Assembly (NCBI GenBank): GCA_031271805.1
Contig: JAISUX010000069.1
Span: forward strand, 1 to 64,000
Origin: Tannerella sp.
GTDB lineage: Bacteria; Bacteroidota; Bacteroidia; Bacteroidales; Tannerellaceae
DNA length: 64,000 nt
Reading direction: 5' to 3'
The position numbers were made by a program, and so were the translations under genes. The notes under the pieces are model-generated. The model saw nothing but the letters and a program-made list of their open reading frames with translations, searched no databases and was not told the DNA's origin. Shown here piece after piece: positions 18,851 through 29,649 of this stretch (the stretch's first letter is position 1; every line of letters begins with the position of its first letter).

Positions 18851-20056
18851 ATGAAAGAAAATCATTTCAGGATGGTTGCCAAGACGCTCTTTGGATTGGA
18901 GGATGTTTTGGCAGGAGAGTTAAAGGATATTGGTGCGGAGAATATCGTATCAGGCAGGAGGATGGTTGCTTATACGGGCGACAAGGCTATGCTATACAAG
19001 TCGAACTTTTGCCTGCGGACGGCTTTGAGGATACTGAAACCCATAGCCGAGTTTAAAGCGACGGATGTGAATGACGTTTACAGTCAAGTCAAAAAGATTG
19101 AGTGGGACAGGTTTATGTCGCTCGACAAGACTTTCGCGGTAGATGCCGTAGTTTATTCCGAGGTATTCAATCACTCCAAGTTTGTGGCATATAAGACAAA
19201 GGATGCGATAGCCGATTATTTCAAAGAGAAGTACGACCAACGTCCGTCGGTAAGGATTAATAATCCCGACATATACGTCAATATACACGTTTCGCATGAC
19301 GACTGTACTGTTTCGCTCGACAGTTCGGGCGAGAGCCTTCACAAACGCGGTTATCGCGTTGCTCAGGGCGAGGCGCCTTTGAGCGAGGTGCTTGCGGCGG
19401 GTATGATTCTGAAGACAGGCTGGCGCGGCGAGTCTAATTTCATCGACCCGATGTGCGGTTCGGGCACCTTGCTGATAGAGGCGGCGATGATAGCTCTCAA
19501 TATCGTTCCGGGAGTCTATCGCAAGGAGTATGCTTTCGAGCGGTGGCTTGACTTCGACAGCGACCTGTTCGACGAGATATGCAACGATGATTCTGCCGAA
19601 CAGAAGTTTGAGTTCAAATGTTACGGGTCGGATATATCACCTGTTGCGATCGGAAAGGCCACAAAGAACGTCAAAAGCGCGAGCCTGTCCAAATACATTG
19701 AGTTAAAAGTCATGCCTATGCAAAAATATACCGACCCGCCCCGTCCGGGAATAATCGTGACAAATCCCCCTTATGGCGAGCGGCTTACAAATAATGATTT
19801 GGATACGCTCTATGCTATGATTGGCGAGCGGCTGAAACATGTGTTTACCGGTTTTCGCGCATGGATATTGAGTTATAAAGAGGAGTGTTTCTATAGCATA
19901 GGCCTTCATCACAGCCAAAGAATCAAGTTGATGAATGCAGAATTGGAATGTGAATTTCGTTGTTACGACATTTTCGAAGGCAAAAACAAAGACTACAAGA
20001 AAACTTTTAAAAATAATAAATATGAACATTCTTTTGTTGGGTTCAGGAGGTCGTGA
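18851..20056 (+). CDS. THUMP-domain class I SAM-dependent RNA methyltransferase (RlmL/YpsC-like)
   Basis: [37 protein letters not shown]. Confidence 0.9.
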   Translation: MKENHFRMVAKTLFGLEDVLAGELKDIGAENIVSGRRMVAYTGDKAMLYKSNFCLRTALRILKPIAEFKATDVNDVYSQVKKIEWDRFMSLDKTFAVDAVVYSEVFNHSKFVAYKTKDAIADYFKEKYDQRPSVRINNPDIYVNIHVSHDDCTVSLDSSGESLHKRGYRVAQGEAPLSEVLAAGMILKTGWRGESNFIDPMCGSGTLLIEAAMIALNIVPGVYRKEYAFERWLDFDSDLFDEICNDDSAEQKFEFKCYGSDISPVAIGKATKNVKSASLSKYIELKVMPMQKYTDPPRPGIIVTNPPYGERLTNNDLDTLYAMIGERLKHVFTGFRAWILSYKEECFYSIGLHHSQRIKLMNAELECEFRCYDIFEGKNKDYKKTFKNNKYEHSFVGFRRS

Positions 20057-21296
20057 ACATGCCTTGGCATGGAAGATCTCCCAAAGCCATAAAGTTGAGA
20101 AATTGTATATAGCTCCGGGCAATGTCGGGACATCTCAGGTGGGCGCTAATGTCAGCCTGAAGGTTGACGACTTTGCCGGAATAAAGGATTTTGCTCTTAC
20201 AAACAATATTGATATGGTTGTAGTAGGGCCGGAAGACCCGCTTGTGAAGGGCATATATGACTATTTCAAGAGTGATGAAGCGACAGCGAAGATTCCGGTG
20301 ATAGGCCCCTCAAAGTCGGGAGCGCGTCTTGAGGGAAGCAAAGATTTCGCAAAGGCGTTCATGATGCGGCATGGCATACCGACCGCACGATACCGCAGTT
20401 TTACGGCCGGAGAAATCGACGCCGGCATCGCTTTTCTCGACACTTTGCAACCTCCTTATGTCTTGAAGGCCGATGGTTTGGCTGCAGGCAAAGGAGTGTT
20501 GATTATCGAATCAAAGGAAGAAGCGGCCGAAGAACTGAAGAAAATGCTTCAGGGGATGTTCGGCGATGCGAGCAGGACGGTTGTCATCGAGGAATTTCTC
20601 AATGGAATAGAATGTTCGGTTTTCGTAGTCACTGATGGTAAGGACTATAAGGTGTTACCTGTCGCCAAGGACTATAAGCGAATAGGCGAGGGCAACACCG
20701 GCCTCAATACCGGTGGCATGGGGGCGGTCTCGCCCGTTCCTTTCGCCAATGAGGCGTTCATGCAAAAAGTCGATGCGAAAATTATCCGGCCGACAATACA
20801 GGGCCTTAGTGATGAATATATTGATTATAAGGGATTTATCTTTTTCGGATTGATAAATGTCGATGGAGAGCCGATGGTGATTGAATACAACTGTCGTATG
20901 GGCGATCCCGAAACCGAGGTCGTGATGTTGCGGATAGAGAGTGATTTGGTTGAACTGCTCGAAGGTGTTGCCCACGGCGACCTTGCCAAGCGCGAACTGC
21001 GCGAGTCTCCAAGCGCGGCGGTGACAGTAATGCTTGTCAGCGGCGGCTATCCCGAAGCCTACGAAAAAGGCAAGGAGATAACCGGTCTTGATGTCGAATC
21101 GGGTAAGGACACTGTTGTTTTCCATGCAGGAACGGCGTTTAAAGACGGCAAAGTCATTACGTCCGGAGGGCGGGTTATCGCAGTGAGTTCCTACGGTGCA
21201 ACAAAGGACGAGGCATTGAAGAAGTCGTTTGCCGCCGCCGAAAAGATAAGATTCGATAAGATGTATTATCGCCGGGATATAGGTTTTGATTTGTGA
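20022..21296 (+). CDS. purD: Phosphoribosylamine--glycine ligase
   Basis: [45 protein letters not shown]; start 20022 within ORF 19935, overlapping the upstream gene by 35 bp. Confidence 0.95.
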   Translation: MNILLLGSGGREHALAWKISQSHKVEKLYIAPGNVGTSQVGANVSLKVDDFAGIKDFALTNNIDMVVVGPEDPLVKGIYDYFKSDEATAKIPVIGPSKSGARLEGSKDFAKAFMMRHGIPTARYRSFTAGEIDAGIAFLDTLQPPYVLKADGLAAGKGVLIIESKEEAAEELKKMLQGMFGDASRTVVIEEFLNGIECSVFVVTDGKDYKVLPVAKDYKRIGEGNTGLNTGGMGAVSPVPFANEAFMQKVDAKIIRPTIQGLSDEYIDYKGFIFFGLINVDGEPMVIEYNCRMGDPETEVVMLRIESDLVELLEGVAHGDLAKRELRESPSAAVTVMLVSGGYPEAYEKGKEITGLDVESGKDTVVFHAGTAFKDGKVITSGGRVIAVSSYGATKDEALKKSFAAAEKIRFDKMYYRRDIGFDL

Positions 21297-21303
21297 TTTC
21301 CGG

Positions 21304-22302
21304 ATGAGTTATTACAGAGGTAGAGATAGACGAAGGGCGACATTATCGGATTGGCCGACAATGACGCTGACTGTTGTTGCATGCTTTATTTTTTGGATCA
21401 TAGATTGCTGTCTTTCAGTGGGTTTTCCATTGAAAAGCGAGACGGCTATTCTGCCTTTATGGGGAAAAATATGCGAGATATTCGGAAACAGGTTCGTCGC
21501 CTATTCTGTCGGCGTATTGTTAGTCCTGTTTATAGCCTTTGTAAACAAGCACATATCCGACAATGAGATGTTAATAAGGGAGCGCACGCAGTTGCCTTTC
21601 ATGTTTTTCCTGCTGCTTATGTCGAGTAATCCTGGATTGCAGCCTTTTACCGAAGCTACGGTTGTGCAGCTATGCTTTGTGTTTATTATTTACGAACTTT
21701 TCGCTTCCTATCAAAACCCGGAAGCAACCGGCACCTTGTTCAATATAGGCGTGTTGTTAGGCACAGCGAGTCTGTTTTTGCCGCAAACGTTGTGGTTTTT
21801 GCCTTTGGTTTGGTTCGGGATGTATAAATTCAGTTCGCTGTCGCTGCGAGGGTTTCTCGCCGTTTTAACCGGTATATTGGGCGTTTATTGGTTGGTCTTG
21901 ACATGGTGCGTTTGGAAGCACGATTATTCGATTATTTCATCCTTCTTTTCTTCCTTAGGCGATGTAGGATTGATGTCTCCCAAGACATATCATATTGGAA
22001 TGGCAGGCGTCGTTTTTATGGCATTGCTATCCTTTTTCTTTATCAATATCGACGCATATAACAATAGGATTCGCGTTCGTGACATGCTTGCTTTCTCGCT
22101 TATTATATTAATGTGGGCGCTGATAATGATTTTGTTATACGGCTCGAAATGCGATTATTTCCTTGCGATTGTATATCTGCCTTCATCCGTTCTTTTTGCT
22201 TATATACTTGAGACCATACGGGGGCGCGTACGTTTCCTGTTGTATTATTTCATGCTGGCTCTCTGGGGATTGGCGTTTTTATTGAGGATATGGAATTATT
22301 GA
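21304..22302 (+). CDS. Polytopic membrane protein of unknown function
   Basis: Roughly nine hydrophobic segments; between purD and a DedA-like gene on the same strand. Confidence 0.75.
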   Translation: MSYYRGRDRRRATLSDWPTMTLTVVACFIFWIIDCCLSVGFPLKSETAILPLWGKICEIFGNRFVAYSVGVLLVLFIAFVNKHISDNEMLIRERTQLPFMFFLLLMSSNPGLQPFTEATVVQLCFVFIIYELFASYQNPEATGTLFNIGVLLGTASLFLPQTLWFLPLVWFGMYKFSSLSLRGFLAVLTGILGVYWLVLTWCVWKHDYSIISSFFSSLGDVGLMSPKTYHIGMAGVVFMALLSFFFINIDAYNNRIRVRDMLAFSLIILMWALIMILLYGSKCDYFLAIVYLPSSVLFAYILETIRGRVRFLLYYFMLALWGLAFLLRIWNY

Positions 22303-22742
22303 TAGAATACGGCTACCTCGGAGTGTTTGTCGCTTCATTTCTTGCGGCAACGATACTGCCGTTTAGTTCGGAAGTGGTTCTTATCGGCGTATTGTTGGGC
22401 GGCGCATCATATTGGCCGTGTATGGCTGCGGCGACTTTGGGGAATTTCCTCGGCGGAATGACATGTTACTGGCTGGGGATGGTCGGTAAGGTCGAATGGA
22501 TACGAAAATATTTGCGCCTCGACATAGCAAAACTTGAACGAGTGCAAAAATGGGTGAAAGGCAAAGGTTCGTGGACGGGTTTTTGGGTGTTTTTGCCGGG
22601 AGTAGGTGATTTTATTGCGGTTGCACTTGGCTTCTTGAGGGCTGACATCAAGATTGTAGCTATTTCGATGTTTTTAGGTAAGGCCTTGAGGTACTGGGTG
22701 TTGATGGAATTGGTGTATAAGATTCGTGATGTAATAGCTTAG
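22290..22742 (+). CDS. YqaA/DedA-like (SNARE-associated type) small membrane protein
   Basis: LIEYGYLGVFVASFLAATILPFSSEVVLIGVLLGGASYWPCMAAATLGNFLGGMTCYWLG. Confidence 0.85.
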   Translation: MELLIEYGYLGVFVASFLAATILPFSSEVVLIGVLLGGASYWPCMAAATLGNFLGGMTCYWLGMVGKVEWIRKYLRLDIAKLERVQKWVKGKGSWTGFWVFLPGVGDFIAVALGFLRADIKIVAISMFLGKALRYWVLMELVYKIRDVIA

Positions 22743-23359
22743 GCGATTGTCTTGAATTTATATCCCTGATTTATAAGCCATTCGATTGATTTAGGCAGGG
22801 CTTCTTCTATGCGTCCGATGGCTTTCAGTGAGTCGTGAAAAACGATTATTGAGCCGTTGCGCGTATATCGCATTATGTTATTATAGACGCCTCGAGCAGT
22901 CATGTGCGGGCTGTAATCGCGGGTCACAACATCCCACATGATGATGCGGAAAAGTTTCCTGAGGCGGAACAACTGCGGCATTCGCATGTGTCCGTGCGGC
23001 GGGCGGATGAGGTCGCTTTTAATATATTTCGACGCTTCCATGATGTTATTGACATAGTTCTTCGACCAGTACCTTATTCCTTGGATATGGTTGAAGGTGT
23101 GGTTACCGACGCGGTGCCCTTCGGCGAGAATCCTTTCATAAAGTTCGGGATGCTTGCGTACATTGTCGCCGACGCAAAAAAATGTCGCCTTAATGCCGTA
23201 ACTATCAAGTATATCAAGAATGAGCGGCGTCATTTCCGGAATAGGTCCGTCGTCGAAAGTCAGGTAAACGCATTTCGCTTCCCCTTTCGGCGCGGGCATT
23301 TTCCAGAAAGCCCCCGGAAAAAACCAACGGTAGATCCGGGGGGGCTGTTCGATTATCAT
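22739..23359 (-). CDS. Polysaccharide deacetylase family protein (NodB homology)
   Basis: YLTFDDGPIPEMTPLILDILDSYGIKATFFCVGDNVRKHPEL, GNHTFNH, RPPHGH. Confidence 0.92.
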   Translation of the reverse strand: MIIEQPPRIYRWFFPGAFWKMPAPKGEAKCVYLTFDDGPIPEMTPLILDILDSYGIKATFFCVGDNVRKHPELYERILAEGHRVGNHTFNHIQGIRYWSKNYVNNIMEASKYIKSDLIRPPHGHMRMPQLFRLRKLFRIIMWDVVTRDYSPHMTARGVYNNIMRYTRNGSIIVFHDSLKAIGRIEEALPKSIEWLINQGYKFKTIA

Positions 23360-23362
23360 CTA

Positions 23363-26300
23363 TTATTTCTTTTGGATTAATTGATATTCCTGATAAAAGT
23401 TATTGAATCTTGTCATATACGATTCCGCAAATTCCTTGTCGTATTGATAGAATGTGCTTAAAATCTGTCTTGTCCAAGCAATATCATTGTTCAGGTTATC
23501 CATTACACCGTCCCTTTGGTATTTATTAAGCCTCAGATACCAGTCGATATTTGTGAGCAGTTTGTCAATAATGCTACTACCTATCTCCTTGGCTTTTTCC
23601 GTCTTGCCGAGCCTCAGGTAGATGTTTGCGATAGGATAGATGGAATTATCCCAAGGCACATTTTCTTCGGGTAGAACTTCCAAGCAGCGATCGAGGACTT
23701 TCAATGCGCTATCGGGTTTGCCGATAGTGAGAAGGCTTTCGGCAAGGTCGGCAAAAATAACGCTACGCTGCGACTTGCACATCCTCATAACCGTTTCGTC
23801 AAGATACAAGCCGGGTTTCTCAAGTCCGCCCCATTTAAACTTGTTCATGACGTTATCGTACATCTTTTCGACGTTTATCGCCATGATAGTATTCTTCGTT
23901 TTTATAGGCACTACCTGGAACGCAAGCCCGGTCTTCTGCAGATAGTCGCCAATGAAAGAATATTCGCTACCCGGAACGGTAATTGCATAATAGATAGGCC
24001 GTTCCCAATTATTGGTGCTAATCATATCCAAAGTAATAGCATTGACTTTGGGTATAGCTGCCCTGCCGGTAAAGTCGAAATCAATTTCTTTGACTATTCT
24101 CGATTGATATTCGGGACTGAGAACATGATTTTTTATGACTGTCGCCGAATCGACTTTGAGCGTCATTTTACTGCTTGGGAAATAGTCGAGTTGGCTTGTG
24201 CCATAAGTATATTTATGCTTAGGGTCATCGCTTTTGGCAAAATTCAATGCCGTAGCGAGGTTGATGGATTGTTCGATTTTTGGCATGATGTATATCTGCT
24301 CGCGTTTACCCTGAATATAATCCTTATACGTCCATGAAATAGGTAGAGGATCGGAATTGTATGCTTGCCGTTTCATTTGGTTGATGTACCAGTCGGTCTG
24401 GAGGTAGCTCGTGTTGCATACTCTGACGTCTGTGCGCACTCCTTCAACTTCCTGGACATACCAAAGAGGGAAGGTGTCGTTGTCGCCGTGGGTGAAAATG
24501 ATTGCGTTAGGAGCGCAGGATTCAAGGTAATTCCGGCCGAAATCCCGTGCTATATAACGTCCCGAACGGTCGTGATCGTTCCAGGTCTGTGATGCCATTT
24601 GCAACGGTACTAACACACACACAAGCGATGCTAAAGCGCTTGAGGCCAGGGGATTAAGCTTAGCCTTCTCAAGCAGTTTCGCTATTCCGGCTACACCGAT
24701 TCCTATCCAGATACAGAAGGCGTAGAACGAACCGGCATAAGCATAGTCGCGCTCGCGGGGTTGGTAGGGCGTTTGGTTAAGGTAAAGGACAATAGCTATT
24801 CCCGTCATAAAGAACAGGAAGAATGTGATCCAAAAACTTTGGATTCCCGTATCTTCTTTTTTCGTCACCTGGAATAGTATTCCGATGATTCCGAGTAACA
24901 GCGGCAGCATATAATAAACGTTATGCCCTTTGTTGTTTGCAATATCGAAAGGCATGTCGTCCTGCGGGCCGACGCGCGCCTCGTCAAGGAATTTGATACC
25001 GGTTATCCAGTTGCCGTTGAGCACACTGCCGAAACCCTGTATGTCGTTTTGCCTGCCCGAAAAATTCCACATGAAGTAGCGCCAATACATGAAATTCAGT
25101 TGGTAGGCGAAGAAAAAACGCAGGTTCTCGCCGAACGTCGGTTTCATAACCGTTTTTTGCTCACCGCCTTGATTAATAATTACGGGCGTTCCGGTCACTT
25201 GTCCCCACTCTTTGTAGGCCGCGACATAGTTCTGGTCTTGATCGCTGTACATGCGCGGGAACAACATACATGTTTCTTCCAAATAGACAGCCCTTTCGTT
25301 CTCGGACGATACGAAATAACGGTCTTTGTCTTCGGGTTTATCCTTGATAACTCGCGTCCATGTAGGTATGCCGCGCTTTGTTACGGGGGCGAGATAGCGA
25401 CCTTGCACTTCGCGTTTGATTTCGGAGACGTAGGTGCGTCCGTAAAGCAGCGGGGTCTCGCCGTACTGCTCGCGGGCGAGGTAGGTGCGAAGCGTGAAGA
25501 TATCGCTCGGATGGTTTTGGTTCATCGGCGTGTCGGCGCTCGCGCGTATCAATATTAATGCGAAAGACGAATATCCTATGACGATGACTACCAGCGATAT
25601 TAATATCGTATTTAACGCTTTGATATTTATCTTTTTAGATCTGAAAAAGAAGAATGTCAATACGGCGATTATCAGGATTCCGATCACGTATCCGTTTCCG
25701 ATGAAGGGTATTCCGAGTAGCGTGACAGCGAGTATGAAAGCTGTTTTCATACGAACCTGGTGCACTTCCGGGCGCATGGTTTCCCATATAGCCCAAATCA
25801 GTACTCCGGCGATGATTATGACATAAGTGAAAACGCCTGAATTATAGGGCAGTCCTAAGATGTTGACGAAGAACAACTCGAACAAACCGCAGATTTCAAC
25901 CAATCCCTGGACAATACCATAGAGCATAATTGCTACCATGGCAAAAGAAATCAGCAGGGCGTAAACCGTGCCCTTGAGCGTCGGATTTTTGAACTTTTTG
26001 TAATAATATACGAGTACTATTGCCGGTATGCAAAGCAAGTTGAGCAAGTGGATACCGATGCTCAATCCCATCAGGTAGGCAATCAGGATAATCCAGCGGT
26101 CGGCGTGCGGTGCGTCGGCATGTTCTTCCCACTTGAGAATGAGCCAGAAGACGACGGCGGTAAACAGCGATGACGAGGCATAGACCTCGCCTTCGACGGC
26201 GCTGAACCAGAATGTGTCGCTGAAAGTATATGCCAGCGAACCGACAAGCCCGCAGCCGAGAATCAGTATCGTCCGCGCTGTCGTCATTTTCTCGTCTTTC

Positions 26301-26617
26301 CCGACTATCAGACGGCGTGTAAGATGCGTGATAGTCCAAAACAGGAAAAGTATGGTTAGTGCACTGGCTAAGGCCGACATTGAGTTGACCATTTTTGCAG
26401 CGTTTCCCGCGTCGGAGAGGTGTGAAAAAAGATTGGCTACTAACATGAAAAACGGCGCTCCGGGTGGGTGGCCGACCTCAAGTTTGTATGCTGAAGTTAT
26501 AAATTCGCCGCAGTCCCAGAAACTTGCCGACGGCTCTATCGTCATCAAATAGACGGTTGCAGCAATCGCAAAAACGATGCCGCCTAAAAGATTGTTCGCT
26601 AATTTGAATTGTCTCAT
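23363..26617 (-). CDS. DUF2723 family integral membrane protein (putative glycosyltransferase)
   Basis: 1084 aa; SFWDCGEFITSAYKLEVGHPPGAPFFMLVANLFS, multi-TM N-terminus, GDNDTFPLWYVQEVEGVRTDVRVCN. Confidence 0.9.
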   Translation of the reverse strand: MRQFKLANNLLGGIVFAIAATVYLMTIEPSASFWDCGEFITSAYKLEVGHPPGAPFFMLVANLFSHLSDAGNAAKMVNSMSALASALTILFLFWTITHLTRRLIVGKDEKMTTARTILILGCGLVGSLAYTFSDTFWFSAVEGEVYASSSLFTAVVFWLILKWEEHADAPHADRWIILIAYLMGLSIGIHLLNLLCIPAIVLVYYYKKFKNPTLKGTVYALLISFAMVAIMLYGIVQGLVEICGLFELFFVNILGLPYNSGVFTYVIIIAGVLIWAIWETMRPEVHQVRMKTAFILAVTLLGIPFIGNGYVIGILIIAVLTFFFFRSKKINIKALNTILISLVVIVIGYSSFALILIRASADTPMNQNHPSDIFTLRTYLAREQYGETPLLYGRTYVSEIKREVQGRYLAPVTKRGIPTWTRVIKDKPEDKDRYFVSSENERAVYLEETCMLFPRMYSDQDQNYVAAYKEWGQVTGTPVIINQGGEQKTVMKPTFGENLRFFFAYQLNFMYWRYFMWNFSGRQNDIQGFGSVLNGNWITGIKFLDEARVGPQDDMPFDIANNKGHNVYYMLPLLLGIIGILFQVTKKEDTGIQSFWITFFLFFMTGIAIVLYLNQTPYQPRERDYAYAGSFYAFCIWIGIGVAGIAKLLEKAKLNPLASSALASLVCVLVPLQMASQTWNDHDRSGRYIARDFGRNYLESCAPNAIIFTHGDNDTFPLWYVQEVEGVRTDVRVCNTSYLQTDWYINQMKRQAYNSDPLPISWTYKDYIQGKREQIYIMPKIEQSINLATALNFAKSDDPKHKYTYGTSQLDYFPSSKMTLKVDSATVIKNHVLSPEYQSRIVKEIDFDFTGRAAIPKVNAITLDMISTNNWERPIYYAITVPGSEYSFIGDYLQKTGLAFQVVPIKTKNTIMAINVEKMYDNVMNKFKWGGLEKPGLYLDETVMRMCKSQRSVIFADLAESLLTIGKPDSALKVLDRCLEVLPEENVPWDNSIYPIANIYLRLGKTEKAKEIGSSIIDKLLTNIDWYLRLNKYQRDGVMDNLNNDIAWTRQILSTFYQYDKEFAESYMTRFNNFYQEYQLIQKK

Positions 26618-26692
26618 TTCTATAAATTTATTATCAATCAGGGCGCAAAGTTACAAATTTGCGCCGAATTAACAACGATTTCCGTTAATTAA

Positions 26693-27097
26693 TTATTGTA
26701 TGGGCACGATATTCTTGGCAATATCGGCTGCGATTGTTTGAAATTCTTCGACAGTCAACTTCAGTTTGGGATTCTGAAAAGACATATCGGCTTCTTTGTT
26801 CATAGGGATTAGATGGATATGGGCGTGAGGCACTTCGAGGCCTATTACCGCTATCCCGACGCGCTGACAAGGAATCGCTTTCTTGACGGCAACGGCTATC
26901 TTTTTGGCGAAAACCATCATTCGTCCCAACGTTGCATCGTCGATATCAAAGATGTAATCGGTTTCTTTCTTAGGTATGACGAGGGTATGCCCCTTAGAGA
27001 CGGGGTTTATGTCGAGGAAAGCGAAAAACTCGCTGTCTTCGGCTATTTTATAACTTGGGATCTCGCCCGCTGCGATTCTACTGAATATTGATGCCAT
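26693..27097 (-). CDS. HIT family protein
   Basis: FSRIAAGEIPSYKIAED...GHTLVIPKKE...VPHAHIHLIPM. Confidence 0.93.
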   Translation of the reverse strand: MASIFSRIAAGEIPSYKIAEDSEFFAFLDINPVSKGHTLVIPKKETDYIFDIDDATLGRMMVFAKKIAVAVKKAIPCQRVGIAVIGLEVPHAHIHLIPMNKEADMSFQNPKLKLTVEEFQTIAADIAKNIVPIQ

Positions 27098-27117
27098 AAT
27101 TAATGATTTTTAAGTGT

Positions 27118-27594
27118 TTATATTCCAAGCGTTATCTCTAAAATTTCAAAATTAAATACGCCCGAAGGCACCTGGATATCGACTTTGTCGCCGACCTTCT
27201 TGCCCATCAACCCTTTTGCGATGGGGGTGCTGACGGCTATCTTATTCTCCTTCAGGTTAGCCTCGGAATCCGACACGATTGTGTAGGCCATTGTCGCCTT
27301 AGTCCTTGTGTTACGAATCTTTACCTTATTCATTATCTGTACGACATCGGTATTGAGTTGCGATTCGTCGATGAGGCGCGCATTCGAGATCATTGCCTTC
27401 AGTTGGGCGATTTTGGCCTCAAGCATTCCTTGCGCTTCGCGTGCGGCGTCGTACTCGGCGTTCTCCGACAGGTCGCCCTTATCACGCGCTTCGGCGATCT
27501 GTGCCGAAATCTCAGGACGTCGTACCGATTCCAAATAATTTATCTCGGCTATAATTTTATTATAACCTTCTTCTGTCATATATGTAACAGCCAT
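27118..27594 (-). CDS. greA: Transcription elongation factor GreA
   Basis: YMTEEGYNKIIAEINYLESVRRPEISAQIAEARDKGDLSENAEYDAAREAQGMLEAKI. Confidence 0.96.
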   Translation of the reverse strand: MAVTYMTEEGYNKIIAEINYLESVRRPEISAQIAEARDKGDLSENAEYDAAREAQGMLEAKIAQLKAMISNARLIDESQLNTDVVQIMNKVKIRNTRTKATMAYTIVSDSEANLKENKIAVSTPIAKGLMGKKVGDKVDIQVPSGVFNFEILEITLGI

Positions 27595-27740
27595 AACTCT
27601 TTTTCCTTTCTTTACTAAATGAATAAAAAAAGAATCCCGACCGTATTATTAGCCGGAACTCTTATTGCTCATAATTTCAGGCAAAGGTACGGAATTATTT
27701 TTAATCCCGCAAATTTTCCGATATGCTTTACAACATATTT

Positions 27741-28901
27741 TTAAAATGCTGCTTTTATATCGTCCTCAAGCGTATCAACCGATTCGATGCGCTTAATCAT
27801 TATGCCTTTGCTGTTGATAAGGAAGAGCGCCGGCAACTGTCGCACGTTGTAGATGGCCGCTGTTGAAGAATATATCGACTGCGGGTCGCGGACGCTTATC
27901 CATGGGATATTCGATGCGGCATTGCGCCAGAAATGGGCGTCGCTGTCTAATGAGATCTGGTAGATTTCAAAACCCTTGTTGTGATATTTATCGTACAGAT
28001 CGTTGAGGCGCATGTTAAACCCTGCCGACCATTCGGTTTGATAGGCGGTGAAGTTTAGCAATACGGCCTTGTTCAGGGCGATATCGCTCAATTTGACTTT
28101 CTTCCCTTCGATATTAGGCAGCTCTACGTCAATGTAGTTTACTTCCTTGGCGTTCTGAAAATCGAGAGTTCGTTGACGCTCGCCGCGGATTATTTTCTGC
28201 GACTGCAGGGCAAGCGATTCCAACTGCTTGGTGCGGGGACTTTCGGGGTAATATGTCTTGTAACTTGTTGCCACCGCACCGTAGGCCTTCGAGTCGTTAC
28301 GGTCATAAAGGTCGTAGAACCATAATCCGTCAATCTGCTGAAACAGAGCGAAATAAGCGGCAGGCGACTTGGGTGCGCCGAAGATATATTTCTTTACCGT
28401 CTCTTTATAAGCATTTACGGCCTTGATGACGCTCTCCTGATAGGTCGTGTCGGGAATCAGATTCATACCGAAACGGTCGCGTAGTTTGCGTAATTCCTGA
28501 TTAGCATCGAGTTGTGCAAGGGTTATTTCCTTGAAAGCTTTGCCGTTTTCCGAACCATCGACCGAATAAGAAGTCGCGAAGTTGTGAGCGTCGGCCGTGA
28601 ACGTGACCGTTTCAACCGAGTCGATAGCAAAATGTATCAATTGGTTGTTCAACTTGAGACGGTAGAAGTCCGGATATTCGGGACGCGGCTGGCGGAAAAC
28701 AAATTTCCCGTCAGGCTTGAGCTTGAGTGAGTCCAACAAGATCGTAGTAGATAATCCCGTGTTCTCAAGGTAAAGAGTCTGCCCGTTTGCGCCGGCTATA
28801 GTACCCTTTACCGTAAACTTATTCGTTTCGCGACAACCATTGGTCGTCATGATTAATAAACTTATTATCAGAAGTTTATATAATAAATTGCCTTTAGTCA
28901 T
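27741..28901 (-). CDS. Thioredoxin-like lipoprotein (TlpA-like with N-terminal DUF4369-type region)
   Basis: Lipoprotein signal MTKGNLLYKLLIISLLIMTTNGC; C-terminal VLLNFTAYQTEWS...YNVRQLPALFLINSKG; no CxxC at the usual site. Start 28901 inside ORF 27741..29171. Confidence 0.8.
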   Translation of the reverse strand: MTKGNLLYKLLIISLLIMTTNGCRETNKFTVKGTIAGANGQTLYLENTGLSTTILLDSLKLKPDGKFVFRQPRPEYPDFYRLKLNNQLIHFAIDSVETVTFTADAHNFATSYSVDGSENGKAFKEITLAQLDANQELRKLRDRFGMNLIPDTTYQESVIKAVNAYKETVKKYIFGAPKSPAAYFALFQQIDGLWFYDLYDRNDSKAYGAVATSYKTYYPESPRTKQLESLALQSQKIIRGERQRTLDFQNAKEVNYIDVELPNIEGKKVKLSDIALNKAVLLNFTAYQTEWSAGFNMRLNDLYDKYHNKGFEIYQISLDSDAHFWRNAASNIPWISVRDPQSIYSSTAAIYNVRQLPALFLINSKGIMIKRIESVDTLEDDIKAAF

Positions 28902-28988
28902 AATATCAAGATTATTCAAAAATATATAAATCATGGTCGCAAAGATACAATTTAATTTAAATATTATAGAATAAATGAAAAAAAATCG

Positions 28989-28996
28989 TACTTTTG
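28989..28996 (+). promoter_or_regulatory. -7 element TACTTTTG
   Basis: TAnnTTTG match 26 nt upstream of ATG 29023. Confidence 0.5.
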
Positions 28997-29022
28997 CAGT
29001 GTTAAATTTTTTTTTTGCCATC

Positions 29023-29637
29023 ATGAATGAAGATATAAAATCTATTATAAAACTTGAATCTGAGGCGATTCTCGGAATACCTGTAACGAGTGCATACGAG
29101 CAGGCTGTCGATTTGATCTGCGAGCAGGTCAATCGTCGAGGTGGGACGCTGATAACAAGCGGTATGGGCAAAGCCGGTCAGATTGCGATGAATATTGCTA
29201 CCACATTCAGTTCGACCGGCACGCCCGCATATTTTTTGCATCCGAGCGAAGCGCAACACGGCGATCTCGGGATACTTCGTCCGAATGATGTAATGCTGTT
29301 GATATCCAATTCGGGCAAGACGCGCGAGTTGCTCGAACTGATGTCCTTGTCGCGCAACCTTGTTGCCGACGTGAAGTTCATCGTTATAACATCTAAGCCC
29401 GACAGTCCGCTTGCCGAGGCCGCCGATATCTGCCTTTTGACCGGCGCTCCGGCGGAAGTATGCGCCCTCGGACTGACACCTACGACTTCTACTACCGTGA
29501 TGACGGTAATAGGCGATATATTAGTTGTCAGTGTGATGAAGAAAATAAATTTCACTGCCGACGACTATGCGAAGCGGCATCACGGCGGATATCTCGGCGA
29601 GAAAAGCCGTGAGCAATGTCTCATTGCCCATCCTTAA
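29023..29637 (+). CDS. SIS domain sugar-phosphate isomerase (KpsF/GutQ/KdsD-like, no CBS domains)
   Basis: GGTLITSGMGKAGQIAMNIATTFSSTGTPAYFLHPSEAQHGDLGILRPNDVMLLISNSGKT. Confidence 0.9.
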   Translation: MNEDIKSIIKLESEAILGIPVTSAYEQAVDLICEQVNRRGGTLITSGMGKAGQIAMNIATTFSSTGTPAYFLHPSEAQHGDLGILRPNDVMLLISNSGKTRELLELMSLSRNLVADVKFIVITSKPDSPLAEAADICLLTGAPAEVCALGLTPTTSTTVMTVIGDILVVSVMKKINFTADDYAKRHHGGYLGEKSREQCLIAHP

Positions 29638-29649
29638 AATATTCGACTT

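Noticed and set aside
24923-25558. 211-aa plus-strand ORF opposite the DUF2723 gene
   Set aside because: Lies entirely within a confident minus-strand gene, no start or promoter context
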